Numbered from the stretch's first letter, positions 38,394 to 48,177 are shown. The stretch is DNA of 64,000 nucleotides from Limosilactobacillus reuteri (GCF_003072625.1 NZ_CP027805.1:680001-744000), one strand, 5' to 3'. The notes: generated from the letters alone by a model not told the origin. A program made the numbers and translations.

Positions 38394-39704
38394 ATGAACG
38401 AACAGATTACTGATCAACAATTAAATGCCGCTGGTCACCTAACAATTGGGGGATGTGATGCGATTGATTTAGCTCACCGGTTTGGTACCCCGTTAGTTGT
38501 TTATGATATTCAACAAATTCGCCACCAGATCCGAGCATTTAAGCAGGTTTTTGAAGAAAACAGTGTTGATTATGCAGTTAGCTATGCTAGTAAAGCTTTT
38601 TCAGCAATCGCAATGTATCAAGTGGTTGCTGCAGAAGGTGCGCATGTTGATGTTGTTTCTGGTGGTGAATTGTATACGGCAATCAAAGCGGGCTTTCCAA
38701 TGGCTGATGTTAGTTTTCACGGGAATAATAAATCACGGGAAGAATTGGAAATGGCAATTGACCATCACGTAGGAATAATCATGATTGATAACTTCCATGA
38801 GATTGAATTGCTAGCAGACGTTTTGGAAGAGCATGATGCGCATGTTGATGTGATGCTGCGAATTACTCCTGGAATTTCTGCTCATACAAATAAGTACATT
38901 CAAACTGGTCAAGTTGACAGTAAATTTGGATTTGACCTTCAATCAGGACAAGCAGATGAGGCATTAGCAAAAGTTCTTGAGAATCCCCGAATCCAAATGA
39001 AAGGATTGCATGCCCATATTGGTTCACAGATTTTTGAGCTTGCGGGATTTGAAGGGGTAGCTAAGAAGTTGGTTGAAGTTGCCGCCCGCTGGCAAGAAAA
39101 ATTCAACTACCAAGCTGCTGTGATCAATGTTGGAGGTGGCTTTGGAATTCGTTATGTAAAAGATGATACACCACTTGCTCCAGAAGAATTTGTGGCAGCA
39201 ATTATTAAGGCAATCAAAACTGAAATTAAAGAAACAAACCTTGCCATGCCGGCAATCTGGATAGAACCAGGACGTTCAATCGCGGGACCTGCTGGCTATA
39301 ATCTTTATACTGTTGGATCACGTAAAGATGTACCAGGATTGAAGCCATATGTAACAGTTGATGGCGGGATGGGCGATAACATTCGTCCAGCACTTTATGA
39401 AGCACAATATGAAACGGTCTTAGCAAATAATCCTCGAGCAGAAGTGGTTGAACATGTTCGGGTGGCAGGAAAGTATTGCGAGTCTGGTGATATCCTTAGT
39501 CAGAATCAGGCATTACCGGCTACGAAACCAGGGGATGTCTTGGCAATGCTTGATACTGGTGCTTATGGCTATTCAATGGCTTCAAATTATAATCGGAATC
39601 CTCGTCCAGCAGTTGTCTTTGCGGAAAAAGGCACAGCCCAGGTTGTAATTAAACGAGAAACCTATGATGATTTAATTCATTTGGATGAACCATACCAACA
39701 ATAA
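38394..39704 (+). CDS. lysA: Diaminopimelate decarboxylase
   Basis: A 436-aa PLP enzyme that decarboxylates meso-DAP to lysine, the last pathway step. The PLP lysine is in YAVSYASKAFSAIAM. HAHIGSQIF, INVGGGFGIRY, EPGRSI and the C-terminal KYCESGDIL and DTGAYGYSMASNYN are all family motifs. ATG 38394 has GGAGG at 38381-38385; the in-frame ATG 38379 would place that site inside the gene. It is the first gene of the riboswitch-controlled operon, 36 bp before dapH. Confidence 0.96.
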   Translation: MNEQITDQQLNAAGHLTIGGCDAIDLAHRFGTPLVVYDIQQIRHQIRAFKQVFEENSVDYAVSYASKAFSAIAMYQVVAAEGAHVDVVSGGELYTAIKAGFPMADVSFHGNNKSREELEMAIDHHVGIIMIDNFHEIELLADVLEEHDAHVDVMLRITPGISAHTNKYIQTGQVDSKFGFDLQSGQADEALAKVLENPRIQMKGLHAHIGSQIFELAGFEGVAKKLVEVAARWQEKFNYQAAVINVGGGFGIRYVKDDTPLAPEEFVAAIIKAIKTEIKETNLAMPAIWIEPGRSIAGPAGYNLYTVGSRKDVPGLKPYVTVDGGMGDNIRPALYEAQYETVLANNPRAEVVEHVRVAGKYCESGDILSQNQALPATKPGDVLAMLDTGAYGYSMASNYNRNPRPAVVFAEKGTAQVVIKRETYDDLIHLDEPYQQ

Positions 39705-39740
39705 TTTGACATATATAAAGGAAGAAAGAGGTAAATAATT

Positions 39741-40451
39741 ATGGTTGAATTAGATGCACAAACAATCATTAACTACATTAGTAACGCACCCAAGAAGACA
39801 CCGGTAAAGGTCTACCTTAAAGGAAATCTGGGTGATTTAGAATTTTCCGCAGAAGTAGAAACCTTTCTTGAACAGCATACGGGTGTTATTTTCGGTGATT
39901 GGACAGTTATCGAACCGTTATTAAAGAAATACAGTTCAGCAATTGAATCTTACCATGTGGAAAACGATGCGCGTAATTCAGCAGTTCCTTTGCTTGATTT
40001 GAAGAATATTAATGCCCGCATTGAGCCGGGAGCAATTATTCGCGATAAAGTGCTTATTGGTGACAATGCTGTCATTATGATGGGCGCAACAATTAATATT
40101 GGTGCTGAAATTGGTGCCGATTCGATGATTGATATGGGGGCAGTTCTTGGTGGCCGTGCAATTGTTGGTCGCCACTGTCATATTGGTGCTGGTACTGTAT
40201 TAGCTGGAGTGGTTGAACCAGCTTCAGCTGAACCAGTCCGCATTGATGACAATGTAATGATTGGCGCCAATGCGGTGGTAATTGAAGGGGTTCATGTAGG
40301 AGAAGGAGCCGTCATTGCTGCTGGGGCAATTGTTACTCATGATGTTGCTCCTCATACGATGGTTGCGGGAGTTCCTGCTAAGTTTATTAAGAATGTTGAT
40401 GACCAAACTGCTGGTAAGACTGAATTAGAGGACGATTTACGGAAACTTTAG
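39741..40451 (+). CDS. dapH: Tetrahydrodipicolinate N-acetyltransferase
   Basis: A 236-aa protein. An N-terminal helical domain ([20 protein letters not shown]) is followed by a left-handed beta-helix of hexapeptide repeats (about 85-210; [20 protein letters not shown], and so on). It transfers acetyl from acetyl-CoA to tetrahydrodipicolinate. Its presence shows the acetylated rather than succinylated DAP route. Its stop codon overlaps the GGAGGG of the next gene. It is often annotated dapD in lactobacilli. Confidence 0.95.
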   Translation: MVELDAQTIINYISNAPKKTPVKVYLKGNLGDLEFSAEVETFLEQHTGVIFGDWTVIEPLLKKYSSAIESYHVENDARNSAVPLLDLKNINARIEPGAIIRDKVLIGDNAVIMMGATINIGAEIGADSMIDMGAVLGGRAIVGRHCHIGAGTVLAGVVEPASAEPVRIDDNVMIGANAVVIEGVHVGEGAVIAAGAIVTHDVAPHTMVAGVPAKFIKNVDDQTAGKTELEDDLRKL

Positions 40452-40461
40452 GAGGGTGAAG

Positions 40462-41607
40462 ATGTTAACAGAAGAAGAATTAATTCAAATTCGTCGCCAC
40501 CTCCACCAAATTCCGGAACTGGCCCTCCAGGAATTTGATACTCACCAATACTTAGTTGAGACGGTTGCTAGTTTTAACCAAGCCTTTTTAGAAGTTCGTA
40601 CCTTTAAGGAATTACCAACTGCTCTCATGGTGTTAGTTCATGGTCAGAATCCACAACGAACAATTGGGTATCGAACAGACATCGATGCTTTACCAGTTGA
40701 GGAACAAACAGGTTTACCATACTCATCAACCCATCCGGGAATAATGCACGCCTGTGGTCATGACATTCATATGACGGTTGCATTAGGCGTATTGAATTAT
40801 TTTAGTGAACACCAGCCGCAAGATAATATCCTGTTTTTCTTCCAACCGGCCGAAGAAAGCGAAAATGGTGGAAAGCGGGCATATGAACTGGGCTTGTTTA
40901 GTGGAAAGTGGAAACCAGATGAGTTTTACGGTTTGCATGATAATCCTGATTTGCCAGCAGGAGCAATTGGGTGTCAGATGGGGACCTTGTTTGCGGGAAC
41001 CACGGAAGTTAATATTGACCTCAATGGTAAGGGCGGTCACGCGGCGTATCCTCAAAATGCTAATGATACAGTCGTTGCGGCAGCATCATTGATTCTTCAA
41101 GTGCAGACTGTGATTTCGCGGAGTATCGATCCTATTCAAAGTGGTGTAATTACCTTAGGAAAGATTGACGGCGGGACTATTCGAAATGTTATTGCTGGAC
41201 ATACGCGGATTGAAGGAACGATTCGGGGACTAACGCAGACGATGATTGAAACGATTGATGATCGCTTGAAGGACGTATGTGAAGGAATCGGACGTAGTTT
41301 TAACATGGATGTTTCCCTTGAATTAAATCAGGGTGGCTATTGGCCAGTAGAGAATAATCCAGAATTAACAAAACGGTTTATCCATTATATGGAAGAAACA
41401 CCAACTGTAAACTTTATCGAAACAGAGCCAGCAATGACTGGGGAAGACTTTGGCTACTTACTGGCTAAATTTCCGGGAACCATGTTTTTGCTTGGGGTTG
41501 AAGATGATTCACAATTACATTCGGCCACCCTCACCCCCAATGAAAAAGCAATTAAACGTGGAGTAGATGCGATTACTGGTTTTCTTGAATATCGAATGCA
41601 AAATTAG
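40462..41607 (+). CDS. dapL: N-acetyldiaminopimelate deacetylase
   Basis: A 381-aa M20-type metallopeptidase that removes the acetyl group from N-acetyl-LL-DAP. Metal-binding segments are HACGHDIHMTVALGV (near residue 98) and FFFQPAEESENGGKRAYE; a dimerisation insert starts GKGGHAAYPQ. ATG 40462 follows GGAGGG at 40451-40456; the upstream GTG 40456 is inside that site. It sits between dapH and dapA, which fixes its role among similar amidohydrolases. The symbol dapL is also used elsewhere for an aminotransferase. Confidence 0.92.
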   Translation: MLTEEELIQIRRHLHQIPELALQEFDTHQYLVETVASFNQAFLEVRTFKELPTALMVLVHGQNPQRTIGYRTDIDALPVEEQTGLPYSSTHPGIMHACGHDIHMTVALGVLNYFSEHQPQDNILFFFQPAEESENGGKRAYELGLFSGKWKPDEFYGLHDNPDLPAGAIGCQMGTLFAGTTEVNIDLNGKGGHAAYPQNANDTVVAAASLILQVQTVISRSIDPIQSGVITLGKIDGGTIRNVIAGHTRIEGTIRGLTQTMIETIDDRLKDVCEGIGRSFNMDVSLELNQGGYWPVENNPELTKRFIHYMEETPTVNFIETEPAMTGEDFGYLLAKFPGTMFLLGVEDDSQLHSATLTPNEKAIKRGVDAITGFLEYRMQN

Positions 41608-41634
41608 CAGGGAATAAATAATGGAGGAAAGAAT

Positions 41635-42558
41635 ATGACAGTATTACAAAATACAGACTTAATGACGGCAATTGTAACCCCCTTTGATGATGAGGAAAAT
41701 ATTGATTATGGTCGTTTAGAGTATTTGACAAATTACTTAATTGAACATGGGAGCAACGGTTTTGTTATCGGGGGGACTACTGGGGAAACTCCAGAACTCA
41801 CTCATGATGAAAAAATTGAGCTATACCAACATTTCGGTAAAATTGTAAACGGACGGGTTCCGGTTATTGCTGGAACTGGGAGCAATAATACTAAGGAAAC
41901 GATTGCCTTTACTAATGAGGTTGCGCAAATTAACGGTATCGATTATGCCCTTGTTGTTGTTCCTCCTTATAACAAACCTAACCAACGGGGAATGGTTGCT
42001 CATTTTACAGCAGTTGCGGATAATGTTGACCTCCCAATCATCATTTACAACATTCCTGGTCGTACAGGGGTAAAGATGGCTCAGGAAACCGTAGTAGAAT
42101 TGTCTCACCATCAAAATATCGCCGCTGTAAAACAATGTACATCTTTGGAAGAACTTGAATACATTGTTGAACACCGCGACTCTGATTTTGCAGTTTTCAC
42201 GGGTGAAGATGCACAGGCGCTAACTGCCCGGGTTTTAGGAGCAAATGGGGTTATCTCGGTTGCTTCCCATACTTATGTTGATCAAATGCGCCAAATGTAT
42301 GACTCACTATACCGAGGCGATTATCAAACTGCTGGTAAGCTGCAACGGTGGTTAACTCCCCGGATGGCCGCTTTGTTTATGTTCCCATCACCATCACCAG
42401 TTAAAGCGGTTTTGAATGCGCAAGGTTTTAACGTTGGTAGTTGTCGCTTACCAATTCTTCCATTAAATGAAGAAGAAAAACGCGAATTAGAGGCTGCCTT
42501 ATCATTACCTACTAATTCACTGACTACTAAGAACTTACCTTTAAATTTGGGGGAATAA
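41635..42558 (+). CDS. dapA: 4-hydroxy-tetrahydrodipicolinate synthase
   Basis: A 307-aa (beta/alpha)8 aldolase condensing pyruvate with aspartate semialdehyde. Motifs are [34 protein letters not shown], the catalytic tyrosine in [11 protein letters not shown] and the Schiff-base lysine in IAAVKQCTS. The GEDAQAL motif is present. ATG 41635 follows GGAGGAAAG. dapB starts 3 bp after the stop, so the two are coupled. Confidence 0.95.
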   Translation: MTVLQNTDLMTAIVTPFDDEENIDYGRLEYLTNYLIEHGSNGFVIGGTTGETPELTHDEKIELYQHFGKIVNGRVPVIAGTGSNNTKETIAFTNEVAQINGIDYALVVVPPYNKPNQRGMVAHFTAVADNVDLPIIIYNIPGRTGVKMAQETVVELSHHQNIAAVKQCTSLEELEYIVEHRDSDFAVFTGEDAQALTARVLGANGVISVASHTYVDQMRQMYDSLYRGDYQTAGKLQRWLTPRMAALFMFPSPSPVKAVLNAQGFNVGSCRLPILPLNEEEKRELEAALSLPTNSLTTKNLPLNLGE

Positions 42559-42561
42559 AGC

Positions 42562-43341
42562 ATGAAAAAAGTTTTAATTGCTGGTGCGACTGGAGCAATG
42601 GGACAAAAGGCTGTTGACCTAGTGAACTCACTCGCTGGGTTTGAAATTACCGCTGCGCTTGCACCAACCTTAACAAAAGGAAATATGGCTGATTTTCACC
42701 TTGCATCATCTGTTCATCCTTATCAAACTTTGGATGAAATTGAAGATGGAGTTGCTGATATTTGGATTGATTTCACCTTGCCAAGTGCTGTTTATCAGAA
42801 TGTTAAGTTTGCACTTGAACACGGAATGAAGCCGATTGTTGGAACAACTGGCTTAACCGATGAACAACAAGCAGATTTGGTGCGCCTCAGTGAAGAAAAA
42901 CAAGTGGGTGGATTGATTGCTGCTAATTTTGGGATGTCGGCAGTTCTTCTTATGAAATTTGCTCAGGAAGCGGCTAAGTATTTCCCGGACGTTGAAATTA
43001 TTGAAATGCATCACGGTGATAAAAAAGATGCCCCATCGGGAACGGCCTTGAGTACCGCAAAGTTGATTGACCAAGTTCGTCCTGCACATGAGACAAATCC
43101 TGATGAAACAGAGAGTTTAACCGGTGCGCGGGGTGGCGACTATCATGGAATTAAGGTTCATGCTGTTCGGCTTCCGGGGTACATTGCTCACGAACAAGTC
43201 CTCTTTGGTGGGGATGGCGAGGCCCTGACTATCCGCCAAGACTCATTTGACCGTCAATCCTTTATGAATGGGGTTAAGGTTGCTCTGGAAAAAGTTGATG
43301 GATTATCAAAATTGGTAATTGGTTTAGAAAATATTTTATAA
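42562..43341 (+). CDS. dapB: 4-hydroxy-tetrahydrodipicolinate reductase
   Basis: A 259-aa NAD(P)H-dependent reductase. N-terminal KKVLIAGATGAMGQKAVDLV binds the nucleotide; VGTTGLTDEQ, the active-site MHHGDKKDAPSGTALSTAKLI and GARGGDYHGIKVHAVRLPGY are diagnostic. It makes tetrahydrodipicolinate, the substrate of DapH. Length is normal. The aminotransferase gene follows 12 bp downstream. Confidence 0.96.
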   Translation: MKKVLIAGATGAMGQKAVDLVNSLAGFEITAALAPTLTKGNMADFHLASSVHPYQTLDEIEDGVADIWIDFTLPSAVYQNVKFALEHGMKPIVGTTGLTDEQQADLVRLSEEKQVGGLIAANFGMSAVLLMKFAQEAAKYFPDVEIIEMHHGDKKDAPSGTALSTAKLIDQVRPAHETNPDETESLTGARGGDYHGIKVHAVRLPGYIAHEQVLFGGDGEALTIRQDSFDRQSFMNGVKVALEKVDGLSKLVIGLENIL

Positions 43342-43353
43342 GAGGGTGAAAAA

Positions 43354-44538
43354 ATGCCAAGACTCCATGCTGAATTAGCAACAACCGTAAATAGTCATTT
43401 GGCAGCTGTTCCGCCAGCACAGATTCGCGCATTTGATGAAGAAATTTCTGCCGTTCCTGGATTAGTAAAATTAACACTTGGTGAACCAGACTTTGCTGTG
43501 CCAGATCACGTCAAAAAAGTGGCAATTGAAAGTATTCAAAATGATGATTCTCACTACTCACCAAGCAAGGGTAAGATTGAATTACGCAAAGCGATTAGTA
43601 AATATCTTGAGCACAGTCGTCATGTTTACTATGACCCTGAAGCCGAAATTGTAGTAACGATTGGGGCAACAGAAGCGGTAACCGCGACAACTTTTGCAAT
43701 GTTAAATCCGGGAGATAAAGTAATTATTCCCACTCCAGCATTTTCGCTGTATTTCCCGAGTGTTTCCCTAACTGGTGCTGAACCGATCAAAGTTAATACT
43801 GCTGATGATGGCTTTTTGCTATCTGCTGAAAGACTAGAAGAGGTATTAGCAAAAGAGGGTCCTACGGTAAAGGCCGTTCTCTTAAATTATCCTAACAATC
43901 CAACTGGCCGTTCATATACCGAAGAAGAGCTAAAAGCACTGGCTAAAGTAATTGAAGATCATCACATTTATGCGATTGTTGATGAGATTTATAGTTCGCT
44001 GATGTACGATCAACCCTTCCATTCACTTGCGACACTTTTGCCTGAGCAGACAATTCTGATTAGTGGTTTATCAAAATCACATGCAATGACAGGTTATCGT
44101 TTAGGATATGTGGCTGGCCCAGGAGAATTTATTTCAACGATGTCAAAGATGCATTCATTTATGGTAACGTGCCCAAATGATACTGCGCAAGCGGCCGCGA
44201 TTGAAGCGTTAGAAAACGGGGATGATGATCCGCAAAAATTTAAGCGGGCCTATCGTCAACGGAGAGATAAACTTGCGAGTGCAATGCGAAAGATGGGCTT
44301 TGAAATTGCATTGCCAGATGGCGCATTTTATATTTTTGCTAAAATCCCTGCGCAATTTGGGAAGGATGATCTCGCCTTTGCTCGTAAATTAGCCCACGAA
44401 GCTAAAGTTGGCGTAATTCCCGGGAATGCATTTGGTCCTGGTGGAGAAGGATACATTCGCTTATCATATGCAGCGGCAGATTCTGTTATTGATACGGCGA
44501 TTGAACGGTTACAAAATTTTATGAATAATTTAGGATAG
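43354..44538 (+). CDS. patA: Aminotransferase class I, probable N-acetyl-LL-diaminopimelate aminotransferase
   Basis: A 394-aa PLP enzyme with [32 protein letters not shown], the PLP-lysine region [20 protein letters not shown] and [12 protein letters not shown]. Its position between dapB and asd supports a role as the aminotransferase of the acetylated DAP route (PatA). Sequence alone would only say class I aminotransferase. ATG 43354 follows AGAGGGTG. Confidence 0.9.
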   Translation: MPRLHAELATTVNSHLAAVPPAQIRAFDEEISAVPGLVKLTLGEPDFAVPDHVKKVAIESIQNDDSHYSPSKGKIELRKAISKYLEHSRHVYYDPEAEIVVTIGATEAVTATTFAMLNPGDKVIIPTPAFSLYFPSVSLTGAEPIKVNTADDGFLLSAERLEEVLAKEGPTVKAVLLNYPNNPTGRSYTEEELKALAKVIEDHHIYAIVDEIYSSLMYDQPFHSLATLLPEQTILISGLSKSHAMTGYRLGYVAGPGEFISTMSKMHSFMVTCPNDTAQAAAIEALENGDDDPQKFKRAYRQRRDKLASAMRKMGFEIALPDGAFYIFAKIPAQFGKDDLAFARKLAHEAKVGVIPGNAFGPGGEGYIRLSYAAADSVIDTAIERLQNFMNNLG

Positions 44539-44557
44539 GTTGAAAGAAGGAACTAAG

Positions 44558-45616
44558 ATGAGTAAAGAGTATAATGTCGCAATTTTGGGTGCTACTGGTG
44601 CAGTTGGTACACGGATGATTCAACAATTGGAACAGTCAACAATTCCAGTAAAGAGTGTGAAATTACTGGCATCCGCTAAGTCAGCTGGTAAGCAATTATC
44701 ATTTAAGGGCCAACCAATCACTGTTGAAGAGACTACACCTGATTCTTTTGATGGGGTTGATATTGTGCTTTCATCTGCTGGTGGATCAGTATCAAAAAAG
44801 TTCCTTCCAGAAGCAGTAAAGCGGGGAGCAGTTTGTGTTGATAATACGAGTGCTTTTCGGATGGAACCCGATGTACCGCTAGTAGTTCCAGAAGTAAATG
44901 AAGAGGCATTAAAAAATCATCACGGAATTATTGCTAATCCTAACTGTTCGACAATTCAAATGGTGGTAGCATTGGAACCAATCCGCCAAGCATTTGGATT
45001 GAATCAAATTATTGTTTCGACTTACCAAGCAGCTTCAGGAGCAGGTCAATCAGCTTTAAATGAATTGCGACAAGAAACTCAAGACTACCTTGATGGTAAA
45101 GACATGCAAGCAGATGCCAAGATTTTGCCAACAAAGGGTGACAAGAAGCATTATCCATTAGCTTTTAATTTATTGCCGCAGATCGATGTCTTTGAAGATG
45201 ATGGTTACTCTCATGAAGAATGGAAGATGATCCATGAAACAAAGAAGATCATGTTAAACGATATGGACGCTAAGGATATTAAGGTTACTGCCACTTGTGT
45301 TCGTGTACCTGTCCCAATTGCTCATGGAGAATCCATTTACTTTACTGTTGACGATACAACAGTAACTGTTGACCAATTGCGGGCAGTATTAAAGGATGCT
45401 CCCGGGGTAGTTCTGCAGGATGATCCTGCGCACCAGGTTTATCCTCAACCAATTAATGCTGTTGGTAAGCGTGACGCTTTTGTTGGTCGTCTCCGTGCAG
45501 ATGAAGAAAATCCTGGTTCCTTTAATATGTGGGTTGTTGCTGATAATCTCCTTAAAGGGGCTGCCTGGAATACCGTTGAAAATGCAGAACGGTTAGTCGC
45601 AAATGGGTTAGTTTAA
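44558..45616 (+). CDS. asd: Aspartate-semialdehyde dehydrogenase
   Basis: A 352-aa NADPH-dependent enzyme reducing aspartyl phosphate. N-terminal [21 protein letters not shown] binds NADP. The catalytic cysteine is in [14 protein letters not shown], and [16 protein letters not shown] holds substrate-binding residues. ATG 44558 follows GAAGGAAC; the TTG at 44540 is upstream of that site and is rejected. It is the last gene of the riboswitch operon and is followed by a strong terminator. Confidence 0.96.
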   Translation: MSKEYNVAILGATGAVGTRMIQQLEQSTIPVKSVKLLASAKSAGKQLSFKGQPITVEETTPDSFDGVDIVLSSAGGSVSKKFLPEAVKRGAVCVDNTSAFRMEPDVPLVVPEVNEEALKNHHGIIANPNCSTIQMVVALEPIRQAFGLNQIIVSTYQAASGAGQSALNELRQETQDYLDGKDMQADAKILPTKGDKKHYPLAFNLLPQIDVFEDDGYSHEEWKMIHETKKIMLNDMDAKDIKVTATCVRVPVPIAHGESIYFTVDDTTVTVDQLRAVLKDAPGVVLQDDPAHQVYPQPINAVGKRDAFVGRLRADEENPGSFNMWVVADNLLKGAAWNTVENAERLVANGLV

Positions 45617-45632
45617 AATTTTATAATCATAT

Positions 45633-45667
45633 AAAAAATACTCTCTGAATATAGGGAGTATTTTTTG
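45633..45667 (+). terminator. Intrinsic terminator of the lysA-asd operon
   Basis: AAAAAATACTC pairs with GAGTATTTTTT, with an internal CT/AGG bulge and an AT-rich loop. IS30 copy B is inserted two bases past the T-run. Confidence 0.88.
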
Positions 45668-45671
45668 TATG

Positions 45672-46756
45672 CGCCGTTTGTAAAATTAAGTTAGAAAATA
45701 AGTTAGAAAAATAGAAAAGCCATTTGTGGTAGACTTTTGAATACCCCTAAACAAAAGAAAGGAAACCACAAATGACTTACACCCATCTTACCACAAACGA
45801 GCTGACAATCATCGCCCATTCTTTCGTGCAAAAGCTTAAAGCGTACCGAGTGGCCCGAATGATCAACCGTTGCGCCGAAACCGTTTATCGCGTTTATCGT
45901 TACCTGGAAACCGGTGCCTCAATTGCTGATTATCAAGATCACTATATGCGCAATAAGCAACGTTGTGGCCGAAAACGTACTCAGTTGTCACTGGCTGAAC
46001 TCACTTATATCAACGACAAAATTGCCCAGGGGTGGACGCCTGATACCATTATTGGGCGCGCTGAGCGCCCAATTAGTTGTAACCGGCGAACTCTTTACCG
46101 GATGTTTGAACGTGGCCAGTTCGGCTTCGATGTCCGTTCCTTGCCGATGCGAGGTAAGCGGCACCCGAATGGCTATGTCGAGCGCCGCAGGAAGGCTGGC
46201 CAATTGGGGCGAAGTATTCACGAGCGTGCCAAGGACTTTCCGCACTATGCCACTGAATTTGGGCACCTTGAAGCTGATACCGTCCAAGGCAAAAAGCACC
46301 AAGGGGCGGTAATGACCCTGACCGAACGCCAATCGAAGGTCGAAATTGTACTCAATGTGCACGAAAAGACGGCTGATGCGATTAACCAACACTTAAGTCA
46401 GTGGCTTCGGAAATTCCCGCGGTACTTCTTCAAATCGATTACCTTTGACAACGGAAAAGAATTCGCCGGCTGGCGCGAGATTGCCAATCAATTTGACCTT
46501 CACACTTACTTTGCCGAGGTTGGTGCTCCCAATCAACGAGGGCTGAACGAAAACAACAACGGTCTTTTACGCCGGGATGGCTTAACGAAACAGCTAGATT
46601 TCCGCAATCTTCCTGATGAATTGGTAACCCAACTGATGAGTAAGCGAAATAACCTGCCCCGTAAATCACTAGGCTATCGAACTCCATATGAAGTATTCAT
46701 GTCTTACGTCACTGATGAGCAACTATTTTCTTTCTAACTTAAATTGACATTTCGGG
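45672..46756 (+). mobile_element. IS30-family element, copy B (complete)
   Basis: A 1085-bp element flanked by the direct repeat ATG (45669-45671 and 46757-46759). The ends are imperfect inverted repeats (left CGCCGTTTGTAAAATTAAG; right, reversed, CCCGAAATGTCAATTTAAG). A 12-bp tandem duplication (AAGTTAGAAAAT, 45688-45699, repeated as AAGTTAGAAAAA from 45700) adjoins the left repeat and is absent from copies A and C. The transposase frame is intact and GC-richer than the surrounding genes. Confidence 0.95.
45772..46737 (+). CDS. IS30 family transposase (copy B, intact)
   Basis: A 321-aa protein with an N-terminal helix-turn-helix (LTTNELTIIAHS..., AYRVARMINRCAETVYR) and the DDE core in HLEADTVQGK, ITFDNGKEF and RGLNENNNG. 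Its last 123 codons appear identical to the fragment at 1-372. ATG 45772 follows AAAGAAAGG. Being intact, it could supply transposase in trans to the broken copy C. Codon use is GC-richer than the neighbouring asd and glxK genes, suggesting recent arrival. Confidence 0.95.
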   Translation: MTYTHLTTNELTIIAHSFVQKLKAYRVARMINRCAETVYRVYRYLETGASIADYQDHYMRNKQRCGRKRTQLSLAELTYINDKIAQGWTPDTIIGRAERPISCNRRTLYRMFERGQFGFDVRSLPMRGKRHPNGYVERRRKAGQLGRSIHERAKDFPHYATEFGHLEADTVQGKKHQGAVMTLTERQSKVEIVLNVHEKTADAINQHLSQWLRKFPRYFFKSITFDNGKEFAGWREIANQFDLHTYFAEVGAPNQRGLNENNNGLLRRDGLTKQLDFRNLPDELVTQLMSKRNNLPRKSLGYRTPYEVFMSYVTDEQLFSF

Positions 46757-46783
46757 ATGATATAAATGAAAGGATGATCAGTG

Positions 46784-47935
46784 ATGAAATTTGTAATTGC
46801 TCCAGATTCATTTAAAGGTGGACTAACAGCAAAAGAAGCAGCAAATGTGATGGCAGAAGGAATTAAAAGAGTGTTTCCGAATGCCGAGTATGCTTTAGTT
46901 CCAATGGCTGATGGAGGAGAGGGGACTGTTCAATCCTTAGTTGATGCGACTAACGGTCAAAAAATGATTGCTAAAGTCCACAACCCATTAAATAAATTAG
47001 TTAATGCTGAGTATGGGATATTAGGTGATGGGGAAACAGCAGTGATTGAGATGGCGGCGGCAAGTGGGCTTCAATTTGTTAATAAGGAGACTGCGAACCC
47101 GCTTATTACAACTACATATGGTACCGGCGAGTTAATTAAGGATGCTCTTGACCATAATATAAAAAAAATAATTATTGGAATTGGAGGAAGTGCAACCGTT
47201 GATGGTGGTGCAGGAATGGCCCAAGCACTTGGAGCGCGTTTATTGGATGTTGATAATCGTGAAATTGGTTTAGGCGGTGGTGCGTTAGCAAGTTTAAATC
47301 AAATCGATTTTCGAGGTTTATATCCCCGTTTAAAAAATGTAGATATTCAGATTGCATCAGACGTTACCAACCCATTAACAGGAAAAAATGGGGCAGCCCC
47401 AGTATTTGGTCCACAAAAGGGTGCTGACGAAGAAATGGTGAACATCTTGGACAAAAATCTTCATCATTATGCACGAAAAATAGTTGCAGCTGGTGGGCCA
47501 GACGTTGAACAAACGGCAGGTGCAGGGGCAGCCGGTGGCTTAGGAGCTGGATTAATAGCTTTTACCGGTGCAACAATGAAGCGAGGGGTAGAACTAGTAA
47601 TTGAAGCAACTCAACTACGAAAAAAGGCAGTTGGCGCTGATTATGTTTTTACTGGTGAAGGAGGAATTGATTTCCAGACTAAATTTGGTAAAACGCCATA
47701 TGGAGTCGCTAAGGCAACTAAAGAGGTGGCTCCAACTGCTCCGGTAATTGTGTTGGCTGGAAATATTGGTAAAGCTGTAAATGATCTATATTCATCCACT
47801 GCCATTGATGCAATTTTTGCAACTCCTGAGGGGGCTAAACCATTAAAAACAGCATTAGCAGATGCACCTATTGATATTGCACAAACAGCGGAAAACGTTG
47901 CGCGTTTAATTAAAGTAAGTCATGTTAATAATTAG
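46784..47935 (+). CDS. glxK: Glycerate kinase (GlxK family)
   Basis: A 383-aa enzyme that phosphorylates glycerate. It shows FVIAPDSFKGGLTAKEAA, VPMADGGEGTVQSLVDAT, IIGIGGSATVDGGAGMAQALG, the VTNPLTGKNGAAPVFGPQKGA loop and DYVFTGEGGIDFQT. AAAGGATG lies before ATG 46784 (GTG 46781 is the alternative). It starts 27 bp after the right end of IS30 copy B; before the insertion it lay within 40 bp of the asd terminator, so its own promoter is unclear. Confidence 0.93.
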   Translation: MKFVIAPDSFKGGLTAKEAANVMAEGIKRVFPNAEYALVPMADGGEGTVQSLVDATNGQKMIAKVHNPLNKLVNAEYGILGDGETAVIEMAAASGLQFVNKETANPLITTTYGTGELIKDALDHNIKKIIIGIGGSATVDGGAGMAQALGARLLDVDNREIGLGGGALASLNQIDFRGLYPRLKNVDIQIASDVTNPLTGKNGAAPVFGPQKGADEEMVNILDKNLHHYARKIVAAGGPDVEQTAGAGAAGGLGAGLIAFTGATMKRGVELVIEATQLRKKAVGADYVFTGEGGIDFQTKFGKTPYGVAKATKEVAPTAPVIVLAGNIGKAVNDLYSSTAIDAIFATPEGAKPLKTALADAPIDIAQTAENVARLIKVSHVNN

Positions 47936-48148
47936 GAATTAAAAGAGGTTGGAAAAAACTTTGCTTTTTTCTCACCCTCTGCTATTTTCACGAACAATTG
48001 CAAGATAACCTAGAACTAGCTTCGCGTCATCACAAGGCTCGCGTCCGAACAATAATCAGCCCGTGCCATGTGAATCATCGTACTAGCTTAGCCAACCGTC
48101 TTGTTGAGAAGATTGTTTTCTACTCGCTTTTTATAGCAAATTACTGGC
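47936..48148. other. Intergenic region: hairpin, then an unexplained GC-richer block
   Basis: At 47943-47983 an imperfect hairpin (AGAGGTTGGAAAAA with TTTTTTCTCACCCTCT) probably terminates glxK. From 47984 to about 48130 the base composition is clearly more GC-rich than the flanks and contains no convincing gene. On the plus strand it is open for about 55 codons without a start. On the minus strand a 20-codon frame starts MIHMARADYCSDAS. I do not recognise it; a dispersed repeat or the remnant of mobile DNA is possible. Confidence 0.4.
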
Positions 48149-48177
48149 TTGGCTTAGTCTTATAAAGACCGTATAAT
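48149..48177 (+). promoter_or_regulatory. Promoter of the 48209-48848 gene pair
   Basis: TTGGCT (48149-48154), a 17-base spacer and a perfect TATAAT (48172-48177). The in-frame ATG at 48176 falls inside the -10, so translation must begin downstream, at ATG 48209. Confidence 0.8.

Noticed and set aside
46439..46687. 82-codon open frame on the minus strand, repeated at 74-322 and 59359-59607
   Set aside because: It is antisense to the IS30 transposase and repeats only because the IS repeats. It has no ribosome binding site.
46744..46766. TTGACA and TATAAA as a complete glxK promoter
   Set aside because: The spacer is only 11 bases, too short for a normal sigma-A promoter; kept only as a question in the findings.
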